The position numbers and the translations under genes were made by a program. A DNA stretch of 64,000 nt from Brachynemurus nebulosus (taxonomy: Eukaryota; Arthropoda; Insecta; Neuroptera; Myrmeleontidae), in the NCBI GenBank assembly GCA_035578155.1, contig JAPWDM010000001.1, forward strand, positions 159,313,498 to 159,377,497, written 5' to 3'. Of the stretch, positions 31,932 to 44,553 are shown in pieces; within the stretch, counting starts at the first letter, position 1; the number at the start of each line of letters is the position of its first letter. Under the pieces are notes generated by a model. It searched no databases, was not told the origin of the DNA, and saw only the letters and a program-made list of their open reading frames with translations.

Positions 31932-32260
31932 CAGTGAAACTCCTTGAAACGTCGTAAATCTGCTTCGTCATAGGAAGTCATCCATTTTCTCTATGTGCCA
32001 AAAATTTATATGGTATTTGTAATAATTTATAAGTTTATTTGTAAATAATAATAAACAAAAAAATTTAACTTCGCAAAATACCACATTTATTTTTGAAATT
32101 GTGACAATATTGTTTCGAACCGTCAGTTCATTTTCAAACAGAAATTCTGTTTCAAAAATAAAAGTGGTATTTTGCGAAGTAAAATATTTGTTTATTATTT
32201 ACAAATATGGAATACCATAAAGTAGGTAACGCTCACCTTCCTAGCATAGGGAAGTTACTG
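31932..32260. mobile_element. TA-flanked foldback MITE
   Basis: Ends CAGTGAAACTCC and GGAAGTTACTG, with TA at 31930-31931 and 32261-32262. Large internal inverted arms: AACTTCGCAAAATACCAC and TTTATTTTTGAAA are mirrored by TTTCAAAAATAAA and GTGGTATTTTGCGAAGT. It lies about 670 bp downstream of P450-C. Confidence 0.65.
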
Positions 32261-32934
32261 TAGTTAATCGGTACAAAAATTAAAATCATTTTTTTTAGTA
32301 TACCTATGTATAGATAGATGATTATGAAATTTACAAGTTCGTATGTTCGTGTTTAGTTTAAGAAACGAAAATAAAATGAAATTATAAAAATACATATAGT
32401 TAAGATAAATAGAAAATATCTTGTGAGAAGATATCCTTGAAGTTTTCTTCAACGCCTTAGTAATACAAATTCAAGATTATCATAACATATTATGGGTAAT
32501 TATATTCTAACAAGAATTTATGTTAATTATTATTCATTAGTAAAATTTAAATAATAATAGGTACGGTAACAATTTACATTTTCAGTTATTCTGCGTAAAC
32601 AACATTTTATGCAAAAACAATATGCACTTACATAATATGTATTTTTGATCCAAAAATCACATGCGTAATCATAAGTATGTTTCCTCGCTGACATATATTC
32701 CAAATTATTTTCCTGAAGAGAGATATTGGAAATCAAATTATCACGTAATTGGCTCTAATAGTAACATTAGTAACACATACTTATGTGACGGTAATACTGT
32801 TGAATATATTTATATATTTTTACGAATTATTGTAAAAAATATACCTATTTAAATATTTCGTATTTTATTCGGAAAGCTGTTTAAATAAGAATATATTTTA
32901 ACAAAATTATTGTTAACAAAATTAACAAATAATT

Positions 32935-35900
32935 TTAACGCGGACACAGAGTCAATTTCAATCCTTTACGTAACGAAAGAATTAACGCATTTATCCCAAA
33001 CTGTATTGGAATTGGTGTTTCAGCACATGGCTCAACTTGATATTTATTCAACAAACAAGCTAAACCAGTTTTAGCTTGCAATAATCCGAATCTCATCCCT
33101 AAAAATATAAGAATCTATTTAATTTAATTTACATATATTCCCCCAAAATTGTGCATGAATATAAATAAAATCTTACCTATACAATTTCGAGGACCTTCTC
33201 CAAATGGTAAATAGGACATTTTATCAGTAGCATTATTAGAGTCATTAAAACGATCTGGATCATATTTATCGGGATTCGGAAAAATTAATGGATCATTTTG
33301 TATAGCCATAATTGGCAAGAATACTGTCGTGCCTTTTTCAATTACATGTTTTGAATTGGGTATAAGATAATCTTTTGTACACACTCGATCCAAATACGGT
33401 AAAACGGGATATTTTCTCAACGTTTCTAAAAATTAAAATATCTTTATTATTCGTAAATCATTATTATAAATAGTTCTAAAAAATTTTCTACCATTTACGC
33501 ATTGTTTTAAATAATTCATCTCTTGAATGCCTTCGTATGTTATTTCATTATTATATTTACGAATGATTGAACGAATTTCCTTGCATAATTTTTCTTGGAC
33601 GTCAGGATTTAATGCCAGTTCGTATAACGTCATCGACATTGTAAATGACGAAGTTTCCGAACCAGCAATTAAAAATGTAAAACATTGAGCAATAAAAGAA
33701 TCACCGTCCAGAACTGAAACATACCAAAATTTAATACTACTAAACTAATAGTTTTAGGGGTTATATGTACTTAATTATGATTTTTTTATTGAATTTTCTT
33801 TGAATAGTTCATATCAAAAATCTTTCCACAAAAGGGTATAGCGAGATTTTAATGACAAAACTGCTTTTCGGATCCTGTGTGACTAGAAAATTTTAAGATA
33901 CGGGAGTTTTTGTTAGTAAACTGCAGCTCCTTTACAAAAAAAAAAAAACCTAAGTATATTTTATAAGTTTTTATTGGTTATTATACTAAAATAATAGGTA
34001 TAATGTACAATATTTTCTTCCTTTTGTAGTAGGTAACTCTTTCTTGAATTCCAGCAATTAAGGGCTGTTTGAAAACTATTAAAAAACACGAATTACTTGA
34101 GCCCTAAGGTGTAACTCGAGCCCAAAATGAAAAAGTATTATTTTTTTGTTTTGTGCTTAGTGCAGCCAGTAGTAAAAGTAAGTTACAGGTTTATCTGATA
34201 GGTAACAGCACTAGGTTCACTGTGTTTATGTTTACATAGTTCTGAAAATTGACACTAGGTGTCAGGCGAGTGTTGTTTACCTCTATTTAAAGTTGCTGTT
34301 TTTGTTATGTTGCTAACTTTCAATTGTAAAAAATATTTCGATAGCTCACAAAGTAAGGTAAGTATATAATTTTCATAATATTTGCTTCGTTACTAAAGCA
34401 AATTCAGACACATTCATATGCCAGCTATTTCCTTAGTTTCTTAATTTAAGGTTTTGATAAACCAGTTAACATAACCTTCAGATTAGAGTTGAGTTTATTT
34501 TAACTTTGGTATGAAATGGTACATGGATTCAATTAAAAAGGCATGGAAGTTGTCCAAAAATAAGGACGTATTGTACTATAAATGGGAAGATATTGTTAAG
34601 AAAATACCTCCATCTACACTAATCAAAAAAGGATCATTCTCTTTAGGTAGACTAAAAGACATACTTTAACTCATAAAAATAATTTAGTATCCATAACAAT
34701 TTTTTTTTGAAAATTTTTATTCAGTTTTGGTACCTATTCATGTTTTCTGATTAAATACATGTTTGTACAATGTGTAGTTAGTAACCAACATCCTGCATGA
34801 TTTCAAACTATTTTCAAATGGAAACCCCTTGGAAATTTAGGTTTGGGCTCAAGTAACCCGATCTTGAGGTTAAGTTGAACCAAAATCTAAAGATGTATGT
34901 ATCAAATTTACGAACCATCAGAAAAAAAATCTGTATTATATAATAAACTAACCGTAGTCATATACAGATTAATATACTGAATTCTCTTACGCTTTTTAAA
35001 AATTATCAGATGATTTGCAAATCTGGGCTCAAGTAACCCGTCTTTACGGTACCAACTTTATGAAAAAAATTTGATCAGAATTTTAATTATTTAAAAGTAC
35101 TTGACACTAGTCTCTGTATTCTCGAAAACACATTTTTTTATAAAACACAGATTTTAAGATTTTTTAAAAACTACTGTATCGACTATTTTGAAATTTTATA
35201 CACTTATTTGTTACTACAGTGGCTAACTCGTGAACAAAGGATTTTAGATAAAAAAAAAAAAAAAAAATAAACAAAAATTTTGGTAAAAGTGCTACATTTC
35301 ATAAACAAAATAAAATTTTCCTAAGTCCTTCGTTCGCGGACAAGTGTAATAACAAATAAATTGCAAAACTACAAACAAATTAGTCCAGTAATTTTTGAGA
35401 ACTCATGCTCACCGGAAGTTGCTTAAGACGTTTTTGAATCTTCGTTGTTATAAAAATAATGTATAAATAATGGCATAAGTTTGATTTGAATAAATTTAAA
35501 TTTTATTTTTAAAAAACATTTAGTGAAATTATACTTTTTTTCCTCGACGCAAGTGCACATAACCCCTTAAATTTAATATACCTACCTTCAACAGTGGGAT
35601 CGTTTTCTTTTTGTAAAAGTGTTTTATTTTTTATTTCCAATAACAAATCTAAAAAATCATTCTTAATAATCCCATTTTTCTTTCGATACTCAACTGTTCG
35701 CCAGATAGCATTTCTAACTCGTTGATAAACGGATTCATCTATCAAACGAAGTCGAAAAGTCTTTAAAACCCACGGCGTTAATACTGCCAACTGATACGAA
35801 ATTCGTTCTAATACACCCAATTCGTCGGCACTTCGTCCAATATCACGAAATTCCCAGTCTTCATTTTCGATTGATCGCCCTTCAACACCGAAAGATGTGG

Positions 35901-36528
35901 TGACAATCACATCAGTCGTGTAACGACCAAACATATCCCATACATTAACGCTCCTACTTGTACCCACAAAATCTTGAAGAAAGTTTTCAAATCGTTTAGT
36001 TATCGCTTGTACAATATAAAACATATTTTTTATTTTTCCCGTTGCAAAAGTTGGTGATAAATTTGCTCGCAATTTCCGCCATTTTTCACCTTTAATTGTA
36101 AACAAACCGAGAGATAAAACTGGTTCTTTTTGGAAATTAACATCGAACGATCGATCAACAAAATGATCAAAGTCTTTGATTAAAATATTTTTAAAGAGCT
36201 CTCGATCACGAATCAATAATGCGGGTCGATCTAGTGTAAATATACCAATGTATGGGTCAGTAGTCGTTCTGCAGTGTAAAAAAGAACTATAATATTAGAG
36301 CAAATATTTTTGATAAAAAAAATTTTCTTACCGATATATGTTGGAAAGTATGTCTGCAATGGACTGTTTTAACAACAATACTGGTCCAATATTGCCAACA
36401 AAAGGTTTCGGTTTGATGTACGGTACATTACGTTTCTTCCAATAGTTGTAATGTCGTGTTAAATAGAAATAAGCACAAAAAATTAATGTAACAATTAAGG
36501 TTAGTGTCACTGTAGCGATAATGGCCAT
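32935..36528 (-). CDS. Cytochrome P450, CYP6-type (P450-C), five exons
   Basis: Third member of the array, furthest upstream. Exons on the minus strand are 36528-36332, 36268-35586, 33713-33492, 33425-33177 and 33098-32935, giving 1515 nt and 504 residues with GT-AG introns in the same phases as A and B. It starts MAIIATVTLTLIVTLIFCAY (anchor), then YWKKRNVPYIKP. Other landmarks: WRKLR in the C-helix, AGSETSS in the I-helix, ETLRKYP, PDRF and FGEGPRNCIG with haem Cys449. The protein ends LCPR and stop. Its exon 2 is the most diverged of the three: it has TTTDPYIG where A and B have QSNEPFVG, and SPTFATGK where they have TPTFTSGK. Intron 1 is only about 63 bp, while intron 2 (33714-35585) is 1.9 kb and holds a decayed mobile element. 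All key catalytic and haem residues are present, so it should be functional; the substrate is unknown. Confidence 0.93.
34080..35045 (+). mobile_element. Decayed element in intron 2 of P450-C
   Basis: TTACTTGAGCCC at 34093 is mirrored by GGGCTCAAGTAACCCG at 34846 and again at 35026. Between them, at 34505-34669, a plus-strand frame reads FGMKWYMDSIKKAWKLS, then DVLYYKWEDIVKKIPP and SFSLGRLKDIL and stop. It looks like the C-terminal end of a transposase-like protein, but I cannot name the family. No upstream coding part remains. Confidence 0.4.
35215..35352. mobile_element. Short palindromic MITE in intron 2 of P450-C
   Basis: CTCGTGAACAAAGGATTTT is mirrored by CCTAAGTCCTTCGTTCGCG, with weaker pairing outwards (TTACTACAGTGG / AAGTGTAATAA). 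The GAACAAAG..CTTTGTTC-type wording recalls the MITE at 24761-24900. Confidence 0.4.
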
Positions 36529-36718
36529 TTTTGTAGTACGCTCTCAGATAAATATCATGTTAATATTTATTTTTACTTAAAATAAAAACATTTGTAAGGA
36601 GGAAATTCTATTTTTATTTAAAAAATTATTTTAAAAATTACTAATTTCATGATTGTATATTCATATTTTTCATATTTCATAATACCAAGGTTATCTTCAC
36701 AATAATTAAATTTATATA

Positions 36719-37780
36719 GAGGGTGGTCCAGAATTATGTACCGTAATTGCTGGAGCTGATAATATGTTCAAAAATAATGGTACCTTTTCATCTACACTTT
36801 TTTCCAAAACTCAATAATAAGGTAGATAAAGCAGAGGGGTAAAATGTAGAGGGGTGGAACGAAACTGACTTCTATCTTTTAAAAATTTTTTAGGCGCTTT
36901 TGATTACTGAATTCATATTCTAGGGGCGCGTATGAACATTAAGATAATTAAATTTATGGTATCAATTATTCGATCACTTATGATTAGGGGATAATTTGGA
37001 AATAGATATTTCTACTTTAAATTACTCGAAAACGGTAATATTTATCGAAATGTAACAATTATACCTTTTTTAAGTGAAATTGTCTGAGGAATTATATTAT
37101 CAGGGATTTTGTTTAAATAATTGCAAATTAAAAAAGAAAAGACGTGATAACTCACACCTACCACCCAAAACCACCCCCAAGCCCTAAGCGTGTTTGTAGA
37201 AAACTGTGGATAGCAGTGTGCCAATGAGTGGTTGATACCGCTTAAGGCATTTAGTTAGTCGCTGTCGGTCACTCAATGCACAACGCATTATGTTGTATTG
37301 TTGGACCATTGTTAGCTTGGACCCCACCTTGCTCCGTCCGACAATACGTGTTTTGTAATTGTGTCTGTGACAACTAACACAGTTGCAAAGATCAAACCAA
37401 CACCACTACACACAGTGTGTACCTACACAGCATAGCGGTGGGAAATAAAGGGATTTTTTGTCTACATTGGTATCACTAGTGCAGAGATAGCAACTTGGCT
37501 TCTTATTATTCTGTGACCACCCCTTAGTCATGAGTGGTGGAATAAATGTTGACATAAATTTAATCCTTCTAACGCAAAATAAGTACCCCTAAAATATCAA
37601 TCCGTTATTCAAAAGCGTTTGGAAAATATTTAAGAAATAATGGTTTTCGTTTCACCCCTTTACAGAGTTGTATCTTCCTTATTACTGAGTTTTGAAAAAA
37701 AGTGTACATGAAAAGGTACCATTATTTTTGAACTTACTACGAGCTCTACCAATTACGGTACATAATTCTGGACCAGCTTG
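36719..37780. mobile_element. TA-flanked element with about 120-bp inverted ends
   Basis: The left arm has GGTGGTCCAGAATTATGTAC, CCGTAATTGCTGGAGCT, AAAAATAATGGTACC and CCAAAACTCAATAATAAGG. All are repeated inverted at the right end with about 85% identity. TA lies at both borders (36717-36718, 37781-37782). The 1.06-kb element sits about 190 bp upstream of the P450-C start. A Tc1/mariner-type non-autonomous element is the best fit; there is no coding region. Confidence 0.7.
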
Positions 37781-38002
37781 TATATGTACAATGTACATAG
37801 ATACTTCATACAATACATTTTATATCTTCCAGTTAAATATTTACACAGACAGACGAATAAATGATAAAATTATAGTCAGTGGCGTATTTAGGTTCAGTGC
37901 CGCCCCAAGATACTTAGCTCTGGCCGCTCCTTCTGTCAGCTTTTCTTCAGAATTTTAGTTATAATAAACTGTTCGAATATTCATACAAAACTTGGTCATA
38001 TA

Positions 38003-38269
38003 CAGTGGCGCAACAACTACAAATTTGCAAGGGGAATCCCATAAAAATTTGAATATCCCATTTTTTTAATAACGCAATTCTCTGATAACATTGGGAAATG
38101 TTATTGAAAATGTCGTCTCCGAAAATTCGATTTTCAAATAAAAAATATCAATAGACCACTAAAAATTTTATTCTTTAAATATGAAACGAAAATTTACGTA
38201 ATTTTGTGAGGAATCCACGTAATTTTAGGGGGTCTGGACTTCTTGGACCCTTTGGTTGTTGCGCCCCTG
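38003..38269. mobile_element. hAT-type MITE
   Basis: CAGTGGCGCAACAAC at the left is inverted at the right as GTTGTTGCGCCCCTG. Flanks gtcatata and ttcatatg agree at 6 of 8 positions. Length is 267 bp, non-coding. Confidence 0.65.
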
Positions 38270-40121
38270 TTCATATGCCATTCATAGATAATGAAAGGGA
38301 AAAGTAACTTGCCACCGGAAGCAGGCTAGATTTGCTGCGGTCAATTATTTTCGGCCCTTGACATGATCAGACCTTTTTTCCTTTCAGATTTTCTCCAGAC
38401 ATATGAATTATTTTGTTAGATCAAAAATGTGTTCTAATTTAGGTATAATTAATCAAAATTAAGATTTAATCAAAATCGTTAGAGCTGCTTTTTGCAAATG
38501 GCCGATCTGTTCATTTCCGGGGCATTTTCAAAGTTAAAGTGCTGCTAGGCCCGGTCCATAATAACTTTTCGGCGTATTGGCCTCACCAGTTTGTGTATCT
38601 TGGTAAACTTCATCCTCATACCACATTTCATCAAAATCCCTTAAGTCGTTTCATAGGTAGAGATCAAAATGGCTTTCCTTACAAACAGACAGAACGACAG
38701 ATCCACAGACAATTTTGATAAATGACTAATTTGGACTTAGTGGACCTCAAAACGTACATTTTCGCTACAAACCCGACATCGAATCCTTTCACGACCACAT
38801 AACTTGGTCTATAGACATATAATGTATAGGATCATAAAAAAAGTAATACAGCTGAACTTTTTCTTATACGGTCTTTTTTTGTGCAACTTTTTTATACGAT
38901 TTCTTTATGGGGTTTTTTAAGAAATAGTAGTAAGTTTTTTTTACAGGTGTATTTATCACAATTTTCATAATACCTATTATAAAAAGGAAATAAAATGTTC
39001 TCATGTGTAAATTAATGCCTTATCTTGTTTAGAAAAGCAACTTCTAAGGAAATCGGGAAGGTTTGAGCGTTTTGAGTTATGTATTCTCTATCAAACTTTT
39101 TTTTCTGCGGTCCCTATGCACCGCCTAAAAGAAGTTATGCTGTTCACACTATAGTATTTAAATATAGGAAAATATAGATACAATATTAAAATCATTCATG
39201 TAGAATTTATATTATGTTCTTCAGTTTATTTACAAAATACGTTTGAAATGTCTGATAATAAAAAGACAAAATAAAAAATAAAGGTGTTCACATGTTCTTA
39301 GAAAACGTACAGGATTACTTAGTACAGTCAGTCCCATACAGCAATTGATATGAATGTGATATTTTTCAATATATAGTAGATAAATTCACAACCTCATTTC
39401 AACCAGTGACCGTAAAATAGAAATCTATAATATCGACATTCAATTTTCGTCGAACGTAAGAACGTTTGTTTCTTGTACGTGTATCTCCGTATACGTCAAT
39501 ATACCACAATAGAGGAAATTGGGGATGCATATAATACGATGAAAAAAAAAAAAACTTGTTCAAGAGCAAGCAAATCGTGCTTGCGCAAATAATGTTCTGT
39601 AAGTTGCTTTTAAACATGGATTTGATGTAACTCGCGCTAGAATCTTTCAATCCTGTTAATTTCAGCTCAATCTACTATCATAAGCAATACTCATAACTTT
39701 TCCCAAATTTTTTTAGCGATCCTTTTGGTGATACAATTGGGTGATAGTAATTTTCAAACGATTTTCCCCAAAAATACTTAAAAAAATAAGAAAAAGGACA
39801 ACATTGTATGTACATTATTGAATTTGTGCTTCCATAAGCTTTCCTTTAACATATTACACGATGCCCTTGAAATTTTCTCCCCTATTGCCATTTTCCAGTT
39901 TTCTTCCCGCAATTTTTATTCCCGTTTTATTCCCCCTTCACGTCTAAAATTGAGCCATTATACTCTAACTTTGTGCTAAATTAAAAATTTTCACGTCAGA
40001 TACAGGTATAACTTCAAAGAACATATCCTGTGACGGACGAACGGACACAAAAACGATTCGATAAGGGTTCCGTTTTGAAGTGGTCCTCTAAAATAAATCT
40101 TAAGATGCAATAATATAAGTA
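38270..40121. other. Intergenic, dispersed repeat debris
   Basis: 38600-38800 and 39960-40090 carry CAGACAGA, GACGGACGAACGGACAC and GATAAGGGTTCCGTTTTG wording, which I associate with dispersed insect repeats. The segment at 39539-39640 (GTGCTTGCGCAAATAATG, ATGGATTTGATGTAA) is related to 51115-51210. No gene is seen. Confidence 0.4.
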
Positions 40122-41366
40122 GGGTAAAAGACCCGATTGTCGAACGGGGTTATAAGTCCGAACAGTTTTGACATTTATATATTAATGAAGTTATTTCTGA
40201 AAGAAACCTCTGATAAAAAAAAATTATTATTAATAGAATGATTATTTTTCAATTTAAATTCACCTCACATTTAATGTCTCCTCACTTAATTTAAGAAATA
40301 CATATATATATATATCGAACAATTTTTGTTGAATTCGTGAATTTTTAATATGATGGATGATCATTATTCAAAACACATGAGTTATAAATTGTAACATTTT
40401 TCACCGAATTTTTAAAGTTATTAGCATAATAAAAGTATACAAATAATTGTTATTAGTCCACTTAAGAGATTAGGATAGCTAAATTATATTTTATATGCGT
40501 TAAATATTATTTCTAGAAGCGTTCCTTCTTGGGATCCAAGTTTTAAGGTTGGGTACCCCATTTTGAGAATTATATATTACATATCTATTTTATAAATATT
40601 TTTAATTAATTTTTGGGTTTAAAACACTTAACTAACCGTTTTTATAATTTCACTTTAATATTTTATTTATTTCATAACGTAAAATCAATTGAAAAATAAT
40701 TAATAATGAATTAAAACTTCGAAATTGAAATAAAAACGTCAGACATTTAGATTTGAAACAACATATAAATATATACGTCATATACTTAATTTAACTGTTT
40801 AAAAATTCACAATGGCGTATAGATAAGTTAGAATCATGTTAGAATGTACACAATGTTTTTTAAAACATAATTAGATGGCGAAAGAAAATACAGTATTTTA
40901 GTGGTTTATTTTATCGAATATTTAAACCCTTCTGTCATTGCTGCTATGTTTCACAAGGTGTCATTCTGTGATACTCTATGACACAGACTGACCCCTTGTA
41001 GTGGACAGAGTGTCAAAGTGGCTGCAAGATAATGGTTTAAATATTCGATAGGAGAAGATGGTATGTATTGCATGTCATGTACATTAAATGCTTGTTTTTT
41101 CTTACGGGTCAGTGTGTTGTTTTTTTAAAGGAGGTTAATATATTCTGTCCGTTTTTTCATAGACGTCAACAAATTATAAACCAAAAACATTAATAAATCA
41201 AAATTTTTGGGTTATATTTTCTTAAAAATATACCCATTGGATTAAAAAAAACTTGGTTTCATACTTATTAAGAAAAAAAAAATGGGTGTTTTGTTTATTT
41301 TTTAATTTTTTAAGCTACTTTAATGATACAGCTAAAAATAGTGTTCGGTCATCGGGTCTCTTACCC
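40122..41366. mobile_element. Non-autonomous TA-flanked element, pogo-like family (copy 2)
   Basis: Ends GGGTAAAAGACCCG and CGGGTCTCTTACCC, flanked by TA (40120-40121 and 41367-41368). The interior is homologous, in the opposite sense, to the element at 5888-7165. Copy 2 lacks the long TA array of copy 1 at the matching place, where only a short TATATA remains near 40303. No transposase frame is visible. Confidence 0.75.
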
Positions 41367-41368
41367 TA

Positions 41369-42266
41369 TACAAATTTCTCATTAGCGAAATAAAAGAATT
41401 CTTAAAAATGTATTGAAAAGTTCACTGACAATTCATTCGATAATTTTTTTTAACTGACAACTCAGTGATCACGCTTAATTAGTGATGTACTGACTTAAAT
41501 TTATATTTGTTAAAGGTTAGAAGCTAAAATACCCCTGTCTCCCTCAAGCTAAAAGAATTAAAAAAGTACAAGGGCCCTAATTGACAAAATTATGACTAAG
41601 CTCAAAAAGGACCTTGGAACAAATGATCTATTTAATTCATTACAAATAGCGAGAAGAGGCTAACATAAATCGCTCTGTACAGCCTTCCGGAGTCGTCCTC
41701 CAGAAACACACCCACTTTTAATCAGTGATTTATAGCCTTTCATTTGACCTATATTTTACTCGTATACCAAGAGACTCAATTTTTCATATGAAATAGGCAC
41801 TTTCCTTTCCAAAATTTCTGAACTTTCGACTGAGTATCTATTCAAAATTGAACATCAATGAGCCGTTAAAATATTATTTAAAGATAGGAATATTTATGAA
41901 AAATAGTGTTATGAAATGAAAAGTGACTGCAGTATGTCAAGCAACTTTTAACTTTTGCAATATGATTTGGGTACATATCTATGTAAATAATTAATCGCTA
42001 GGAATCATTCTGGTACTGAACATATACGAAATCGATCCTCTGTGTATCAAAATGTTCAAGTTTACTCTATTTGTTCATATGTACGCGGTTATACCACAGT
42101 CACCCAGTTAATGTTTCCGAACAATGTAAGTGCGCCTGAAAATTGAAGTATTTTAACACCTGAGAATATTTTATAATGTTTATCGTCTATAAATTTATAA
42201 ACTGAGTAGATTAGTAAAATACTTTTGTAAATAATTATTATACATATGTACCTAAATTATTATAGT
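41369..42266. other. Intergenic, no gene seen
   Basis: AT-rich sequence with no coding region, RNA gene or convincing element ends. Confidence 0.4.
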
Positions 42267-42750
42267 TATTAGGGGTACTAATAAATCAGATGGCGCTATG
42301 TCGGGAGAATAAGCAGGATGTGGTAACACTTTCCAATTCAGCTGCCTTATTTTTCTTGAGTTAATTTTGCTGCATGAAGTCTGGCATTGTTATGCTGTAG
42401 TATGACACCTTTTCAAAAATAACGAGAGCTGGCCGTTTTATCAACAATTCATTATGTAATCTATCTAATTGTTGGCAATACAATTCAGCAGTAACTGTTT
42501 CCCCTTGCTTTAGCAGCTCAAAATGAATTGTTCCTATCACTATCGAATTATTCGATCACTATCGGACAAGTCAAAATCACCACTGCGAAATTTTCTAAAC
42601 CTACGCTAACACTTACCTACTGACGACTTTCACTACGTCCTCATACACATCACAATTTTTTGTTATTGCAATCGTTCTACTAAAACCCGATCGAAAATGA
42701 AAAAGCATCCAATGGCGTAAATGTTCTTCTATTGGTTGATTGTCTTCCAT
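42267..42750 (-). pseudogene. Mariner transposase pseudogene, internally deleted
   Basis: On the minus strand a Met at 42750 starts MEDNQPIEEHLRHWMLFHF and, after a stop and a frame change, reads FRKFRSGDFDLSDSD. These are the N-terminal HTH parts of mariner transposases. It then jumps to IGTIHFELLKQGETVTAEL and CQQLDRL, and after another break GVILQHNNARLHAAKLTQE and, in another frame, LPHPAYSPDIAPSDL. The middle of the protein, including the first catalytic Asp region, is deleted. The second catalytic residue reads N (QHNNAR for QHDNAR). Clearly dead. Confidence 0.8.
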
Positions 42751-42973
42751 TTTCCACTAATGTAATAGAAACTTAAATTTTTATTATGAATCCAAAGTCA
42801 AGGTCACATGTTGCAGTATTATACACTAAAACGCGTATTAACAAGTCAACACTCTGCATTAAACTGAAGCAAAACTTCCTAAATAAAAATGATTGATTAC
42901 TTATGGGTAACCCTAATATAATAATTTTACATATATTGAAATGATAAAATAAATAACATTGTTACATAGTTAG

Positions 42974-43246
42974 GGTCGTTGGTGTAATGGTGAACACGCC
43001 TGGCTAGTCACTGGGAGATCCGGGGTTCGATTCTCGGGCGATCCGGATAATTGTTTCATTCACTTTGTGATTTTTAATTTACATGTGGTTTTTGGTCATA
43101 CTATACCAAAGAAATCGAGTGCTTAAAGTTTCAGTTTAGCTGAACAATAAGTGAATATATGAATACTGCGTGTGTTGAAATGCAAACAAAAGTTTGTCAT
43201 ACGTAGTAATGTCTCACAAGCACTCGATAATATTTGAAATTGAAAA
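42974..43246 (+). mobile_element. tRNA-derived SINE, complete copy
   Basis: The first 72 bases (about 42973-43044) fold as a tRNA cloverleaf: the acceptor pairs GGGTCGT with GCGATCC, the box A-like segment is TGGTGTAATGG, and box B is GGTTCGATTCT. The anticodon stem holds with G-U pairs. A non-tRNA body of about 200 bp follows and ends in an A-rich tail. A 10-bp direct repeat, acatagttag, brackets it (42964-42973 and 43247-43256), the mark of retroposition. The head resembles tRNA-Asp/Glu sequences. Two further copies lie at 47103-47290 and 53937-54175. Confidence 0.85.
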
Positions 43247-43827
43247 ACATAGTTAGCTGTTATTGAGCCATAGTATAGATTATCTGAAGAGAATCTTTAC
43301 AATAAATCATATTTATAGCACCTACATAATATTATTGGAAAAACTCTGCCGGCGGAGGCCTTTTTGAAATGTAAATCCCCCCCCCCAAGCCAAATGAAAA
43401 TTTTCACGCACATTTTACGTTTTAGAACTGCCTGAACAATTTTGATTTAATGTCTGTCTGTCTGTCCATCTGTGTCTCGCCTGTGTCTCAGAAGTTATGC
43501 AGCTTGGTTCCTTGATGGCCTCCTACGAATTTCATCGCAATCGAAGTAACGGTAGCTACGCCACTACCGTGATATTCCATTAAGACGTCAAATCGTATCA
43601 AGAGACATAATTTCTAAACTATTCGATTGTTTTTGATAAAATTTTCAGAAATGATGAGGTTTAGTTCTTAGTTCATCCTCTCTGAATTTCATCGCAATCA
43701 GAGTAAAAATAGCCACGGTGTTATCATGAAATCCCATTAAATGTCGATATCTTACTTGCTACTAGTCCCACTTCGCTTAAATTTCGAAAATATTTGGGGA
43801 TTAGTCTCTAAATTATAATAAATTTTG

Positions 43828-43828
<1 letters not shown>

Positions 43829-43906
<78 letters not shown>
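43829..43906. repeat. (TA)n microsatellite
   Basis: About 78 bp of TA. It is preceded by a repeat with GAATTTCATCGCAATC and CTGTCTGTCTGTCC wording (43400-43740) and followed by the Tc1-like pseudogene. Confidence 0.95.
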
Positions 43907-43908
<2 letters not shown>

Positions 43909-44013
43909 CAAAGTCTGTTAAGTAAGATCGTGGTCGAAATAATTTATATAAAAATTTATTTGAAAAAATTTTGAAATACATATATACGTTCCACTTGATG
44001 AGGACTGCGACGC

Positions 44014-44303
44014 AATTAGCTTAATAAGGTGTCCAGTCACCACCGGCGTCGATAATCGCCGGTGGTGATGCTATTTTCGAGGCATACTTTTAGTTAAATT
44101 GACGAATTTTTTAGATTTCAATTTTTTAGATTGAGACGAATCTCGCGAGTTAACTGCTTTAAATGTATATATGCGTTTTCGTCGAAGTTTGTACTTAATA
44201 TGTGACTAATCGGATTGGTATCGGGCGACTGTGACGGCCAGTCGAATGTAACGATGCCAGATTTGGCATTCGTGTCGCGTATTTGGCACCCATGGTTCTT
44301 CAC
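44014..44303 (-). pseudogene. Tc1-like transposase C-terminal fragment
   Basis: Minus strand: HGCQIRDTNAKSGIVTFDWP, then SQSPDTNPISHILST, as in the SPDLNPIEHIW block of Tc1 transposases. The catalytic Glu is replaced by Ser and there is a stop after LNLKN. In a shifted frame the terminus continues MPRKIASPPAIIDAGGDWTP. Truncated and frameshifted. It is a different lineage from the neighbouring intact Tc1 gene. Confidence 0.75.
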
Positions 44304-44553
44304 TTGTTATTACTTGTTACTCATGTTTTGCTGCATAAGTTTATTTTTATATAAGTTACAGTATAAGGTATGCTTACATTTAATTAAGGAACTAATTTTT
44401 TACTAAATAAAATTAATTTTAATAAGATTAAATAAAAAATTAATCCATAATTACATTTTTTTAGGATTTTATCATTTTTATAGTCATTTTTATAGTCATC
44501 AACAAACGTTCACGCTTTGAGTAAAAGCACACATTATGCAACTTTTCGGTGAT

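Noticed and set aside
39399..39650. 83-codon minus-strand frame as a small gene
   Set aside because: Low-complexity start, no motif, and it overlaps a dispersed repeat also seen near 51115-51210.
42973..43044. Genuine tRNA gene (cloverleaf with AGT in the anticodon position)
   Set aside because: The body, A-rich tail, 10-bp flanking repeats and diverged relatives at 47103 and 53937 show it is a SINE head. The stems also rely on several G-U pairs.
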